Source: Nitrospirota bacterium (lineage in GTDB: Bacteria; Nitrospirota; Thermodesulfovibrionia; UBA6902; DSMQ01). From it: a DNA stretch of 64,000 bases. The notes beneath the pieces were generated by a model. The model saw nothing but the letters and a program-made list of their open reading frames with translations, was not told the DNA's origin and did not search any database. The stretch spans positions 1 through 64,000 of the forward strand of contig JACRGX010000090.1 in NCBI GenBank assembly GCA_016212185.1, written 5' to 3'. Of this stretch, positions 24,201 to 32,567 are shown one piece after another. Each line of letters starts with the position of its first letter. Position 1 is the stretch's first letter. A program made the position numbers and the translations under genes.

Positions 24201-25271
24201 ATGAAAATTTTATCAAAATATTTTTTAAAGGAATTTCTAAAATTCTTTTTTATCATTCTGCTGGTGCTGACGGCAATCCTGCTGGTTGCGGAATTTTTTG
24301 ACAAAGTAAATGAATTTTACTCTCAGAAACCTCCCGCTTACCTGGTAGTTGAATATCTTTTGCTTCAGTGCCCTAAATTTTTATTATTTGCATCGCCTGC
24401 GGCATCCCTGCTGTCCATTCTCCTTACTATCGGAATTGCAATGAAATGGAAGGAGACGGTGGTGATTCAGGCCTCGGGGCTGAGTTTAAAAAAATTCTTC
24501 TCCTCTTTTATTGTTACAGGGATTATAATCAGCATTTTTGCCCTGCTTATAGGTGAAACCATTGTCCCTGCCGCGACAAGAAAGGCGTCATGGGTAAGAA
24601 ATCACATGATATTACAGAAACAGTCCAGAATTACATATCAGGAAGGTGCGTTATGGCTTAAGGGCCGTGACAGCAGTTTAATCCGCATCAGAGATTTTGT
24701 CGGAGATAAAAACACCATCCTGAAAATCAGCATATTCAACTTTGACCATGTCTTTGGATTAATCAGCAGGACCGAGGCTGAAAGCGCCAGATGGATTGAT
24801 AAGAAATGGGAGCTTAACAATGTAACAGTATTTGACTTTTCCGGCAATAAAACCACAAAACACAAATCCATTGTCTCTCAGGCCATTGAAGAGCCCAGGA
24901 TTTTCAAGGAAGAGATGCGTAAGCCGGAAGAGATGAATTTTATTGAGCTCTATGCCTATTACAAAAGACTTGAGAAGGCAGGATTTAAAAACCTTAAATA
25001 TGTCGTTGACCTTTACGGGAAACTTGCTTATCCGATGGTGAATTTTGTCATGGTGCTTTTTGGAATAGCCCTTGTCCTGAACAGCAGGCTGGGAGGCGGC
25101 TTAAAGGCAGCGGGGCTGGGTATTGTTGTGAGTATTTGCTACTGGCTTATTTATTCAATCAGCACATCCCTCGGCAACACAGGCGCCATACCGCCATGGC
25201 TTGCGCCCTGGATAGGGCTGGTTCTTTTCAGTACAGGCGGGGGATATATGTATTTGAGGATTAGAGAGTAA
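24201..25271 (+). CDS. lptG: LPS export permease LptG
   Basis: Partner of LptF in the LPS exporter, 356 residues, same six-helix plus periplasmic jellyroll layout. The segment ILLTIGIAMKWKETVVIQASGLS matches the LptG coupling helix region, and KLAYPMVNFVMVLFGIALVLNSR opens the C-terminal helices. It lies 7 nt after lptF with no promoter between, and ends at a strong bidirectional terminator shared with the convergent beta-propeller gene. Confidence 0.93.
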   Translation: MKILSKYFLKEFLKFFFIILLVLTAILLVAEFFDKVNEFYSQKPPAYLVVEYLLLQCPKFLLFASPAASLLSILLTIGIAMKWKETVVIQASGLSLKKFFSSFIVTGIIISIFALLIGETIVPAATRKASWVRNHMILQKQSRITYQEGALWLKGRDSSLIRIRDFVGDKNTILKISIFNFDHVFGLISRTEAESARWIDKKWELNNVTVFDFSGNKTTKHKSIVSQAIEEPRIFKEEMRKPEEMNFIELYAYYKRLEKAGFKNLKYVVDLYGKLAYPMVNFVMVLFGIALVLNSRLGGGLKAAGLGIVVSICYWLIYSISTSLGNTGAIPPWLAPWIGLVLFSTGGGYMYLRIRE

Positions 25272-25280
25272 AGAACAAGA

Positions 25281-25323
25281 AAAAAAGAGGGCAAGGTTTT
25301 AAATAACCTTGCCCTCTTTTTTT
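25281..25323. terminator. Bidirectional intrinsic terminator
   Basis: Long stem AAAAAAGAGGGCAAGGTT / AACCTTGCCCTCTTTTTT with loop TTAAAT; serves lptG (plus) and the convergent beta-propeller gene (minus). Confidence 0.94.
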
Positions 25324-26314
25324 AATTAACTATTGCGCCCCACGGCGAACCCGAATATGTGCTGTCAGTAGAAGGCGCAAGCTTTATCGTACCCGTGACT
25401 TTATTGTTTGCCGTGTCAATAACAGAAACCGAAACATCTCCGTGATTTACCACGTATAATTTGCCGCTTTCAGAATCAACCGCAGCGCCGATAGGCTCCT
25501 TGCCGACATTGATTTTTTCAATTACCTTGTCAGTATTAGTATCAACAACCGCCACTGCATTTTCTTCCCTTATTGTCACATACGCCCTGCTCTTTGCGGA
25601 ATCAACGGCAATGTACCACGCCGCCTTTCCGATGTCTATCGTGCCCGTTTCTTTATTGTTCTTTGCGTCAATGACCATCAACTTCCCTTTGCCGTGAATC
25701 GCCACATAAACCTTTTTTTTGCTCTGGTCCACCGCAACGCCGAGCGGCGTGTCAATCGTCTTAATTGTATCCATCACCTTATTGTCCGCAGTATTAAGTA
25801 CTGAAACAGTCCAGTCGCCTGAATTGCTTACAAAGAGCTTATTGTCAATAATCTTCATGTCAAACGGTCCGACTCCCACTTCAATCTTGCCTTTAACCGT
25901 ATTGGTTTTTAGGTCCAGCATTGAAAGCGTCTTATTTAGATTTTTTCCATCAACCATATTCTCCGTATCCGCGGCATACCCAATGCCGGCAGAGGGATTT
26001 AAAACTACAGACATTGGACCGATGCCTACCTTTATCTTTCCAACCACTTCATTGCTTGCAAGGTCTATCACAGAAACCGTACTGTCGCCGGGGCTAGAAT
26101 TAACAACATACAGCTTCTTGCTTGCGGAGTCAATCGCCATACCGGCAGGCCAGACGCCCACCCTTATTGTCATTACCACCTCGTTTTTTGCAGTATCAAT
26201 AACCGAAACTGTATTGTTGCCTGAATTACTAACATACACCTTCCCTGCATAGGCAACCACAGGCAGAATGATTAAGGCAGTAACTGCAAATAACAAAAAA
26301 ACCTTTGATTTCAT
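25322..26314 (-). CDS. Secreted YVTN-type beta-propeller repeat protein
   Basis: 330 residues with a signal peptide (about 1-23, ending AYAG) followed by seven or so repeats of the pattern VYVSNSGNNTVSVIDTAKNEVV-TI-VG-P-G-A, i.e. a seven-bladed beta-propeller of the YncE/surface-layer YVTN class. Such proteins are periplasmic or surface-bound, often in protein or metal binding. No catalytic residues or heme motif are visible, so the exact role is unknown. It is followed by the shared terminator and preceded by a nested palindromic element. Confidence 0.85.
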   Translation of the reverse strand: MKSKVFLLFAVTALIILPVVAYAGKVYVSNSGNNTVSVIDTAKNEVVMTIRVGVWPAGMAIDSASKKLYVVNSSPGDSTVSVIDLASNEVVGKIKVGIGPMSVVLNPSAGIGYAADTENMVDGKNLNKTLSMLDLKTNTVKGKIEVGVGPFDMKIIDNKLFVSNSGDWTVSVLNTADNKVMDTIKTIDTPLGVAVDQSKKKVYVAIHGKGKLMVIDAKNNKETGTIDIGKAAWYIAVDSAKSRAYVTIREENAVAVVDTNTDKVIEKINVGKEPIGAAVDSESGKLYVVNHGDVSVSVIDTANNKVTGTIKLAPSTDSTYSGSPWGAIVN

Positions 26315-26351
26315 TGCGTCCTCCTTAAAGTGTTGAATGTTATATTCTAAA

Positions 26352-26506
26352 CAAAGTCATGTATGTCTGAAAAATTTTAAGGCAACACATCAGCGTCATG
26401 CTGCCTTTTGCAAATAGTTCAATGACACATACTTAAAACTTTTTGCAGCATGACAGACAATAATTTTTGTTGCTTTCTTAAAGTTTTGAAGGCATATATG
26501 ACTTTG
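26352..26506. repeat. 150-bp nested palindromic element, copy 2
   Basis: Ends CAAAGTCAT / ATGACTTTG: both differ from copy 1 (GGC to GTC, GCC to GAC) in a compensating way. Inner arms GTCATGCTGC / GCAGCATGAC are unchanged. Confidence 0.85.
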
Positions 26507-26535
26507 ATGTCAAATTCCAAATGTCAAATTCCAAA

Positions 26536-26563
26536 CATACAAAGTCATATATGACTTTGTATG
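26536..26563. repeat. Solo 28-bp perfect palindrome
   Basis: Centre CAAAGTCATATATGACTTTG, extended to CATA...TATG on both sides. It carries the same GTC/GAC variant as the neighbouring copy 2 and lies 30 bp from it. Confidence 0.7.
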
Positions 26564-26600
26564 AGATGCAGTATTTTATATAATGTCACCCGATTAATTG

Positions 26601-27275
26601 TCAAGCTAATGCATCAGCTTCCTTTATTATCTCTACGCCGGAGCTTGTGCCTATTCTCGTTGCCCCTGCCCCGATAAATGACAGCGCATCCTTCAGTGTC
26701 TTAATCCCACCTGCGGCTTTTATGCCAATCTTTCCTTTAGTTATATCCCTTATCATTACAATGTCCTTTACCATTGCCCCTGCCGGAGCAAATCCCGTAG
26801 ACGTTTTCACAAATTCAGCGCCGGTATCCATCACAGCCAAAGATGCCTTTATTTTTTCATCGTCTGAAAGATAACATGTTTCTATAATTACCTTGTGAAC
26901 TGCAGACGGAGTGGCAGTTGCAAAATCGGAAATCTCTTTTTTCACAGCATCCCACCTGCCAGCTTTGGCTGCACTGATGTTCATCACCATATCAAGCTCG
27001 TCAGCGCCTTCATGCACAGATTTCATTGCTTCAAACACCTTTGCCCCTGAGAAAGTTGCGCCGAGAGGGAAACCGATTACTGTCGTAATCCTGACACCGC
27101 TTCCGCTAAGAATCTTTTTAGCTGTTTTTATAAAACACGGGTGGATGCATACCGAGAAAAAACCATATTCCTTAGCCTCTGCGCAAAGTCTTTCAATGTC
27201 TTTCAGGGAGGCGGCGGGCTTAAGAAGGGTATGGTCAATCAGATTTGCTATGTTAACATTGCTGTCTATTTTCAT
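26601..27275 (-). CDS. deoC: Deoxyribose-phosphate aldolase
   Basis: Class I aldolase that splits 2-deoxyribose 5-phosphate into glyceraldehyde 3-phosphate and acetaldehyde in nucleoside catabolism. The 224 residues include IDHTLLKP, VCIHPCF, VIGFPLG, ELDMVMN, the Schiff-base lysine motif EFVKTSTGF and GIKAAGGIKT. It lies 24 nt downstream of the aminotransferase gene; this pairing has no obvious metabolic logic. Confidence 0.95.
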   Translation of the reverse strand: MKIDSNVNIANLIDHTLLKPAASLKDIERLCAEAKEYGFFSVCIHPCFIKTAKKILSGSGVRITTVIGFPLGATFSGAKVFEAMKSVHEGADELDMVMNISAAKAGRWDAVKKEISDFATATPSAVHKVIIETCYLSDDEKIKASLAVMDTGAEFVKTSTGFAPAGAMVKDIVMIRDITKGKIGIKAAGGIKTLKDALSFIGAGATRIGTSSGVEIIKEADALA

Positions 27276-27299
27276 TGAACAAAACAGATATACCCGGGA

Positions 27300-28163
27300 T
27301 TATTTGTGAGCCTTTATATATTCATCAACTTTTTTTCTGTAGGCTGCAAGAAGCGCTTTGGTGATTCTCCCTGTCTTTGAACCTATCTTGATGTCATCAA
27401 TTTTTGTTACGGGCATAATCTCCCTTGTAGTGCTTGATATGAAAACCTCATCGGCGTCATACACGTCGTCAGGGATGAACCTTCCTTCACTGAGTTTCAT
27501 TCCGGCTTCATCCGCCAGATTCAGGATGATGCGCCTTGTTATCCCGTCCAGAATGCCGACCTCAAGCTCAGGCGTAAAAAGGGTTTTGTTTTTTATAAAA
27601 AAAATGTTTGATGTCGTGCCTTCGGCAATGTAACCTTTGTAATTAAGCATTATTGCCTCATGAGCGTCTTCCTTCATCCCCTCTATGTTTGCAAGGACAT
27701 TGTTTAAAAAATTAAGCGATTTTATCATCGGGTTGAGCGCGTTCTTAAAATTTCTCCTTACATTAACTATGACAACCTTCACTCCTTTTTCATAGTATTG
27801 TTCAGGGTAATCCTTAAACGGATTGCAGATTATTACAAAGGTAGGCTCGGGACAGAGCCGCGGGTCCAGCCCTATGGGACCGGCGCCCCTTGAGATATTT
27901 ATCCTGATAAATGCTTCTTTCAGTTTATTGGCCCTAATTGTTTTATATACAGCCTTTTTGATATCAGCAGGGCTCATCGGGATTTTAAGCCCTATCATGG
28001 CCGCCGAACGGAAAAGGCGTTCAATATGCTCATCAAACTTAAACGCAACACCGTCATACGCCCTTAGCGTTTCATAGATGCCGTCGCCATAGAGAAATCC
28101 GTGGTCAAAGACAGAAATCAGGGCTTTATCCCTTAGAACGAGTTTGTTGTTAAGATATATCAC
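27300..28163 (-). CDS. Class IV aminotransferase (branched-chain type)
   Basis: PLP enzyme of fold type IV, 287 residues. MIYLNNKLVLRDKALISVFDHGFLYGDGIYETLRAY is the family N-terminus, the PLP lysine is in MIKSLNFLNNVLA, and EGTTSNIFFIKN and STTREIMPVTKID are conserved. The closest role is branched-chain aminotransferase (IlvE); D-amino-acid aminotransferase or aminodeoxychorismate lyase cannot be ruled out. The start is GTG at 28163 without a clear ribosome-binding site. Confidence 0.85.
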   Translation of the reverse strand: MIYLNNKLVLRDKALISVFDHGFLYGDGIYETLRAYDGVAFKFDEHIERLFRSAAMIGLKIPMSPADIKKAVYKTIRANKLKEAFIRINISRGAGPIGLDPRLCPEPTFVIICNPFKDYPEQYYEKGVKVVIVNVRRNFKNALNPMIKSLNFLNNVLANIEGMKEDAHEAIMLNYKGYIAEGTTSNIFFIKNKTLFTPELEVGILDGITRRIILNLADEAGMKLSEGRFIPDDVYDADEVFISSTTREIMPVTKIDDIKIGSKTGRITKALLAAYRKKVDEYIKAHK

Positions 28164-28231
28164 AAGATAAGTTTATCATGAATGAACCATGATTTTCCAT
28201 ATAAACCATAAGGCGGAAGTTTCCAGCGCGG

Positions 28232-28260
28232 TTGTCAAATAAAGATTATTTTTGTATACT
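28232..28260 (+). promoter_or_regulatory. Sigma-70 promoter of the epimerase operon
   Basis: TTGTCA at 28232-28237 and TATACT at 28255-28260 with an exact 17-bp spacer. The start point would lie near 28267, about 55 nt before the epimerase ATG. Confidence 0.7.
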
Positions 28261-28321
28261 CATACATCACATTAAGCAAAGCAGTAATAGTAATCAGGAG
28301 AGGCAGGGCATCACAATAATA

Positions 28322-29284
28322 ATGAAGGCGCTTATTACAGGCGGTGCAGGTTTTATCGGTTCACACCTTGCTGAAGAGCTTCTTGAGCAGGGACATGAGG
28401 TTTATCTCATTGACGACCTCTCCACAGGGAGCATTGAAAACATAGAACATTTGAAAAACCGCAAAGGGTTTCATTATATGATAGACACCATTTTAAACTC
28501 TCCGGTTATTGCCGAACTCGTGGATAAATGCGATGTGGTTTTCCACATGGCTGCAGCGGTTGGAGTAATGCTGATTGTAGAAAGCCCTGTGCGCACCATA
28601 GAGACCAATATCAAAGGCACGGAAGAGATACTCCTGCATGCCAACAAGAAAAAAAGGAAGGTGATAATTGCCTCCACCTCTGAAGTTTACGGCAAGAGCG
28701 ACCAGAAATCTTTCAGGGAAGACAGCGACCTTATTCTCGGACCAACGACAAAAAACAGATGGAGCTACGCCTGTTCAAAGGCAATAGATGAATTTCTGGC
28801 GCTGGCTTACTGGAAAGAAAAGAACCTCCCGGTCGTTATTATAAGGCTGTTTAACGTTGTCGGTCCCCGGCAGACCGGAAGATACGGTATGGTCATTCCA
28901 AGATTTGTAAAGCAGGCGCTTCTTAACCATCCAATTACCGTCTTCGGCGACGGCAAGCAGTCAAGGTGCTTTTCCCATGTGAAAGACACCGTAAGAGCGC
29001 TTGTAAAACTCAGCCAGACGGATGAGGCTGTAGGTGAAGTCATTAATACCGGCAGTGACAATGAAATATCAATAGAGGACCTGGCAAAAAAGGTCAAAGA
29101 GCTGGCAAAAAGCAGGTCAAAAATCCAGTACATTCCGTACAGCGATGCATACGAAGAGGGTTTTGAGGATATGATGAGGCGCGTCCCGGACCTTAATAAG
29201 GTAAAAAAGCTAATTGATTATAAGCCGCAATACTCTCTTAATGATGTACTCAAAGATGTAATAGATTATTATAAAGGTCATTAA
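28322..29284 (+). CDS. NAD-dependent nucleotide-sugar epimerase/dehydratase
   Basis: Extended short-chain dehydrogenase, 320 residues. GGAGFIGSH binds NAD, STSEVYGKS and YACSK supply the Ser/Tyr/Lys catalytic set, and RLFNVVGPRQTGRYGMVIPRF plus FGDGKQSRCF place it near UDP-glucose epimerases and UDP-glucuronate decarboxylases. The start is set at MKALITGGAGF (28322); upstream codons lie in the promoter and leader. AGGAGAGG is rather far (about 18 nt). The following glycan gene starts 3 nt after, so both act in surface polysaccharide synthesis. Confidence 0.85.
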   Translation: MKALITGGAGFIGSHLAEELLEQGHEVYLIDDLSTGSIENIEHLKNRKGFHYMIDTILNSPVIAELVDKCDVVFHMAAAVGVMLIVESPVRTIETNIKGTEEILLHANKKKRKVIIASTSEVYGKSDQKSFREDSDLILGPTTKNRWSYACSKAIDEFLALAYWKEKNLPVVIIRLFNVVGPRQTGRYGMVIPRFVKQALLNHPITVFGDGKQSRCFSHVKDTVRALVKLSQTDEAVGEVINTGSDNEISIEDLAKKVKELAKSRSKIQYIPYSDAYEEGFEDMMRRVPDLNKVKKLIDYKPQYSLNDVLKDVIDYYKGH

Positions 29285-29287
29285 AAA

Positions 29288-31066
29288 GTGAATTACATCG
29301 CACCTTTTTTTCTTTCTTTAGTCCTTTCTTTGTCAATAACCCCGGTGATCCGGAGCCTTGCGTTGAAATACGACAGGGTTGCACAACCGCGCGAAGACAG
29401 GTGGCATAAAACTCCCATAGCCCTGTTGGGAGGGGTTGCCATATATCTCTCAATCATAATTGCATCAGTGATTTTCATACCGGCAAACAACAAACTCATC
29501 GGTATATTAGCAGGTGGAACATTTCTTTTTGCTGCAGGAATAATTGATGACTTCAGTCCCATGAAGCCTTACACAAAACTATTACTGCAGATAACGGCTG
29601 CCTTCATAGCAATACTGGGGGGAGTAAAAATAGAAATGTTTACGCCTCTTATAGCCCTGCCCTTGACTGTTTTATGGATTCTTGCAGTCACCAATGCATT
29701 TAACCTTCTTGACAATATGGACGGGCTTTCAGCAGGAATTGCCTTTATTGCAGCCATTGTTTTGTCTATCGTATCTGTAACGCAGGGGAGCACAGACCTT
29801 GCCGTCATCGGCATTGTTATCGCCGGCGGAACACTCGGTTTCCTGCGGTACAATTTCAGCCCCGCAAGTATTTTTATGGGCGATTGCGGAAGCATGTTTC
29901 TCGGATTTACCATAAGCACGCTTTCAATTGTAGGCACTTATCATCATGCGTCTAATTTTATTGTTACGCTGGCTGTTCCTGTCCTTGTCATGGCTATCCC
30001 GATATTTGACACTGCGCTGGTGACTGTCATGCGTCAGCTTACCGGCAGGGCCATCTCACAGGGCGGAAAAGACCATACCTCGCACAGGCTTGTGATTCTC
30101 GGGCTTTCAGAAAAAAAAGCAGTGCTTCTAATGTATGCCTTAAGCATAATTGCAGGGGCTATTGCAATTATTTATCCGTATGTCAATGTTTATGTAGTCT
30201 CTGTAATTGTGATACTTGGATTAATCGGACTCTTCTTCCTCGGCGTGTTCCTCAGCGAGGCACGGGTATATTCAAAAGAAGAAATGGATGCCGCCAAAGA
30301 AAAAGTCATGGGGAAAAACAATGAGACAATATTAAATACAAATATCTTTTATAAAAGACAAATCATTGAAGTCGTCATAGATTTTATACTGATAACAGTT
30401 GCATATATTTCATCTTATCTATTGCGATATGAAGGAGTAATAAGTCAGTTAAACATGAAGCTTATTACACAATCTCTTCCTCTGCTGATAGTGCTGCAAT
30501 TAGGCTCCTTCTATTATTTTGGCCTCTATAAAAAAATCTGGAAATACATCGGGCTTTCAGATGTCATCTCAATACTCAAGGCAGTAACGCTGGGCACTGT
30601 CACAACAGTTTTGATCCTGCTTTTGACCACAAGGTTTAGAGATTATTCAAGGGCTGTTTTTATCATTTACTGGCTGACGCTCGTTGTTCTTGCCACAAGC
30701 GTCAGAGGGCTTTTAAGGATGCTACGGGAGCATTTTGCAGAGATACAGAAAACCAAAGGAGAGAGGGTTTTGATTTACGGCGCCGGCGACGGGGGCAATG
30801 TGCTCCTGAGGGAAATCAAAAATAATCCTGAACTGCAATACAACGTTATAGGTTTTATAGACGACGACCCCACAAAAACCGGCAGAAAGATTTACGGCAT
30901 GTCAGTGCTCGGCACCGGCGCAGAGCTTTCACAGATAACGAAGAAAAAAAATATTCAAAAAGTACTCATAGCCATATCAAAATTAAGCGAAGAGGATTTT
31001 CAGCGGATAATGAACCTCTGCAGCGAAAACGCCCTGCCCTGCAGAAAAATGGGAAAAATGCTGTAA
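29288..31066 (+). CDS. Fusion: WecA-like phosphoglycosyltransferase + FlaA1-like membrane/CoA-binding region
   Basis: 592 residues, GTG start. Residues about 1-330 are a WecA/MraY-type polytopic transferase moving a sugar-phosphate from a UDP-sugar to undecaprenyl phosphate: GIIDDFSPM, NAFNLLDNMDGLSAG, FMGDCGSMFLGF and the HTSHRL loop. Residues about 355-592 match the N-terminal half of FlaA1/WbpM/CapD-type proteins: four helices, then a Rossmann CoA-binding-like domain (VLIYGAGDGGNVLLREI...IGFIDDDPTKTGRKIYG). The catalytic dehydratase half of that family is absent; the protein ends at CRKMGKML. It is coupled to the epimerase gene. The product is probably a lipid-linked sugar for surface glycan. 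Confidence 0.8.
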   Translation: MNYIAPFFLSLVLSLSITPVIRSLALKYDRVAQPREDRWHKTPIALLGGVAIYLSIIIASVIFIPANNKLIGILAGGTFLFAAGIIDDFSPMKPYTKLLLQITAAFIAILGGVKIEMFTPLIALPLTVLWILAVTNAFNLLDNMDGLSAGIAFIAAIVLSIVSVTQGSTDLAVIGIVIAGGTLGFLRYNFSPASIFMGDCGSMFLGFTISTLSIVGTYHHASNFIVTLAVPVLVMAIPIFDTALVTVMRQLTGRAISQGGKDHTSHRLVILGLSEKKAVLLMYALSIIAGAIAIIYPYVNVYVVSVIVILGLIGLFFLGVFLSEARVYSKEEMDAAKEKVMGKNNETILNTNIFYKRQIIEVVIDFILITVAYISSYLLRYEGVISQLNMKLITQSLPLLIVLQLGSFYYFGLYKKIWKYIGLSDVISILKAVTLGTVTTVLILLLTTRFRDYSRAVFIIYWLTLVVLATSVRGLLRMLREHFAEIQKTKGERVLIYGAGDGGNVLLREIKNNPELQYNVIGFIDDDPTKTGRKIYGMSVLGTGAELSQITKKKNIQKVLIAISKLSEEDFQRIMNLCSENALPCRKMGKML

Positions 31067-31131
31067 CCCGCCTGTTGTCTCCCCTTTATATTCCGGCTTT
31101 TCAACTGAATTATACCCCTTAATTTAGATGA

Positions 31132-31157
31132 TACTTATAGTCTATAGACTTATAAGC
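31132..31157 (+). promoter_or_regulatory. C-box operator of the restriction-modification controller
   Basis: Two inverted-repeat boxes, TACTTATAGTC (31132-31142) and GACTTATAAGC (31147-31157), separated by TATA. This matches the GACTNNNAGTC layout bound by controller (C) proteins. It lies 32 nt upstream of the C gene, where it would let the protein first activate and then repress its own promoter. Confidence 0.75.
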
Positions 31158-31189
31158 ATCATTTGATCAACAATGATCTCTAAGAAATT

Positions 31190-31408
31190 ATGCTTGATAT
31201 TAAAAAAATATTCGGCAATAACGTCCGATATTTCCGCAAAAAGAGAGCCATCTCTCAAGAGCTATTAGCCGAACTTTGCGGACTACATAGAACATACATT
31301 AGTCACGTTGAATGCGGGAAAAGAAATGTTTCCCTTGAGAATATCCAAAAAATAGCCAACGCATTACAAATAAAAATTGTTGAGTTATTCAAAGGGATAA
31401 ATCGGTAA
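31190..31408 (+). CDS. Restriction-modification controller (C) protein
   Basis: 72-residue helix-turn-helix (Cro/C1 type) regulator. ISQELLAELCGLHRTYISHVECGKRNVSLENIQKIANAL is characteristic of C proteins that time the expression of type II restriction systems: binding of two dimers to the C-boxes represses, one activates. No Shine-Dalgarno site is seen; several known C genes are leaderless. Methyltransferase and endonuclease genes follow. Confidence 0.83.
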   Translation: MLDIKKIFGNNVRYFRKKRAISQELLAELCGLHRTYISHVECGKRNVSLENIQKIANALQIKIVELFKGINR

Positions 31409-31474
31409 TGTCAGATAAAATTTGTTTAAATCCCAATTGGCGGTCATTGACCCAAAAATACATCCACCAGTGTC

Positions 31475-31544
31475 GTCATGCCCCGATTTATCGGGGCATC
31501 TTTCTTAAGAATCCCGATGCATCGGGACGACAAGCGGGAATGAC
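31475..31544. repeat. GTCATGCC-family inverted repeat inside the restriction locus
   Basis: Hairpin ATGCCCCGATTTATCGGGGCAT plus ATCCCGATGCATCGGGA, closing with CGGGAATGACG. It lies between the C gene and the methyltransferase gene, so the repeat inserted after the locus was acquired. Confidence 0.8.
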
Positions 31545-31567
31545 GTCTAAAAGACGGCAGAGTATAG

Positions 31568-32545
31568 ATGCCTAAAAGAACAACCAATAAAACTAAACTA
31601 AAGATTCAAACTAAGCATAAAAAAACTGCAACTTACAGTCATCCTGAAAATCCCATTGAATTTTATATTTCTGAAGAGACAGCAGTTTACGGCAGGAAAC
31701 TATTCGCCAAATATTATGACAATCCGGAACACTCCGTAAGGCTTCTTAAAGGCAATTGCGTTGAGATATTAAATCAGGCAAGGGAAAACAGCGTTGACAT
31801 GATCTTTGCAGACCCGCCTTATTTCCTTTCCAACGGAGGCATTACCTGTCATGCGGGAAAGATGGTTTCAGTAAATAAAGGGAAGTGGGATAAATCCAGA
31901 GGCATTGAAGAAAATCATAAATTTACTCTTGAATGGCTTAAGGCATGCCAGCGTGTTTTAAAACCTAATGGGACTATCTGGGTTTCAGGAACAACACATA
32001 TTATTTATTCCATCGGCTTTGCCATCCAGGAACTCGGATACAAAATTCTTAATGATATTATCTGGTACAAACGCAACGCCCCGCCAAATCTCTCATGCAG
32101 ATATTTCACTCATTCAACAGAGATAGTTTTATGGGCTGCAAAAAATGAAAAAAGCAAACATTATTTTGATTATCCATTAATGAAAAAAATGAACAACGGC
32201 AAACAAATGCGTAATGTGTGGCAATTTTCTGAAGAGGAAGAAGAGCAAAGGGAAACCGACGATATTTGGGTAATGTCAGCCCCTGCATCTGCAGAAAAAA
32301 AGTTTGGTAAACATCCTACGCAAAAACCTGTAGAGCTTTTAGAAAGGATTTTACTCGCTTCTACAAAAGAAGGGGACTTGGTTTTAGATCCTTTCTGCGG
32401 TAGCTCAACAACGGGCGTTGCATCGGCTCTCCTTAATCGAAAATATGTAGGGATTGAGATGGAGGAAGAATATCTTCAGCTCTCCAGAAAAAGATTGGAA
32501 GAATGTATTAAAAAATTAAACCTTTTTTGTAAACAGATGTCCTGA
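31568..32545 (+). CDS. Type II DNA methyltransferase (beta-class, N6-adenine type likely)
   Basis: 325 residues, motif IV (FADPPYFLSNGG) before motif I (VLDPFCGSSTTGVAS), which is the beta-class order. The segment GKMVSVNKGKWDKS after DPPY resembles M.MboII-like enzymes, so methylation of adenine is likely. The HPTQKPVELLERI motif lies just before motif I. It methylates host DNA to protect it from the endonuclease encoded 22 nt downstream. The start lies in the repeat-flanked leader without a strong ribosome-binding site. Confidence 0.88.
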   Translation: MPKRTTNKTKLKIQTKHKKTATYSHPENPIEFYISEETAVYGRKLFAKYYDNPEHSVRLLKGNCVEILNQARENSVDMIFADPPYFLSNGGITCHAGKMVSVNKGKWDKSRGIEENHKFTLEWLKACQRVLKPNGTIWVSGTTHIIYSIGFAIQELGYKILNDIIWYKRNAPPNLSCRYFTHSTEIVLWAAKNEKSKHYFDYPLMKKMNNGKQMRNVWQFSEEEEEQRETDDIWVMSAPASAEKKFGKHPTQKPVELLERILLASTKEGDLVLDPFCGSSTTGVASALLNRKYVGIEMEEEYLQLSRKRLEECIKKLNLFCKQMS

Positions 32546-32567
32546 ACTAAAAGGGGGTTAAATCATA

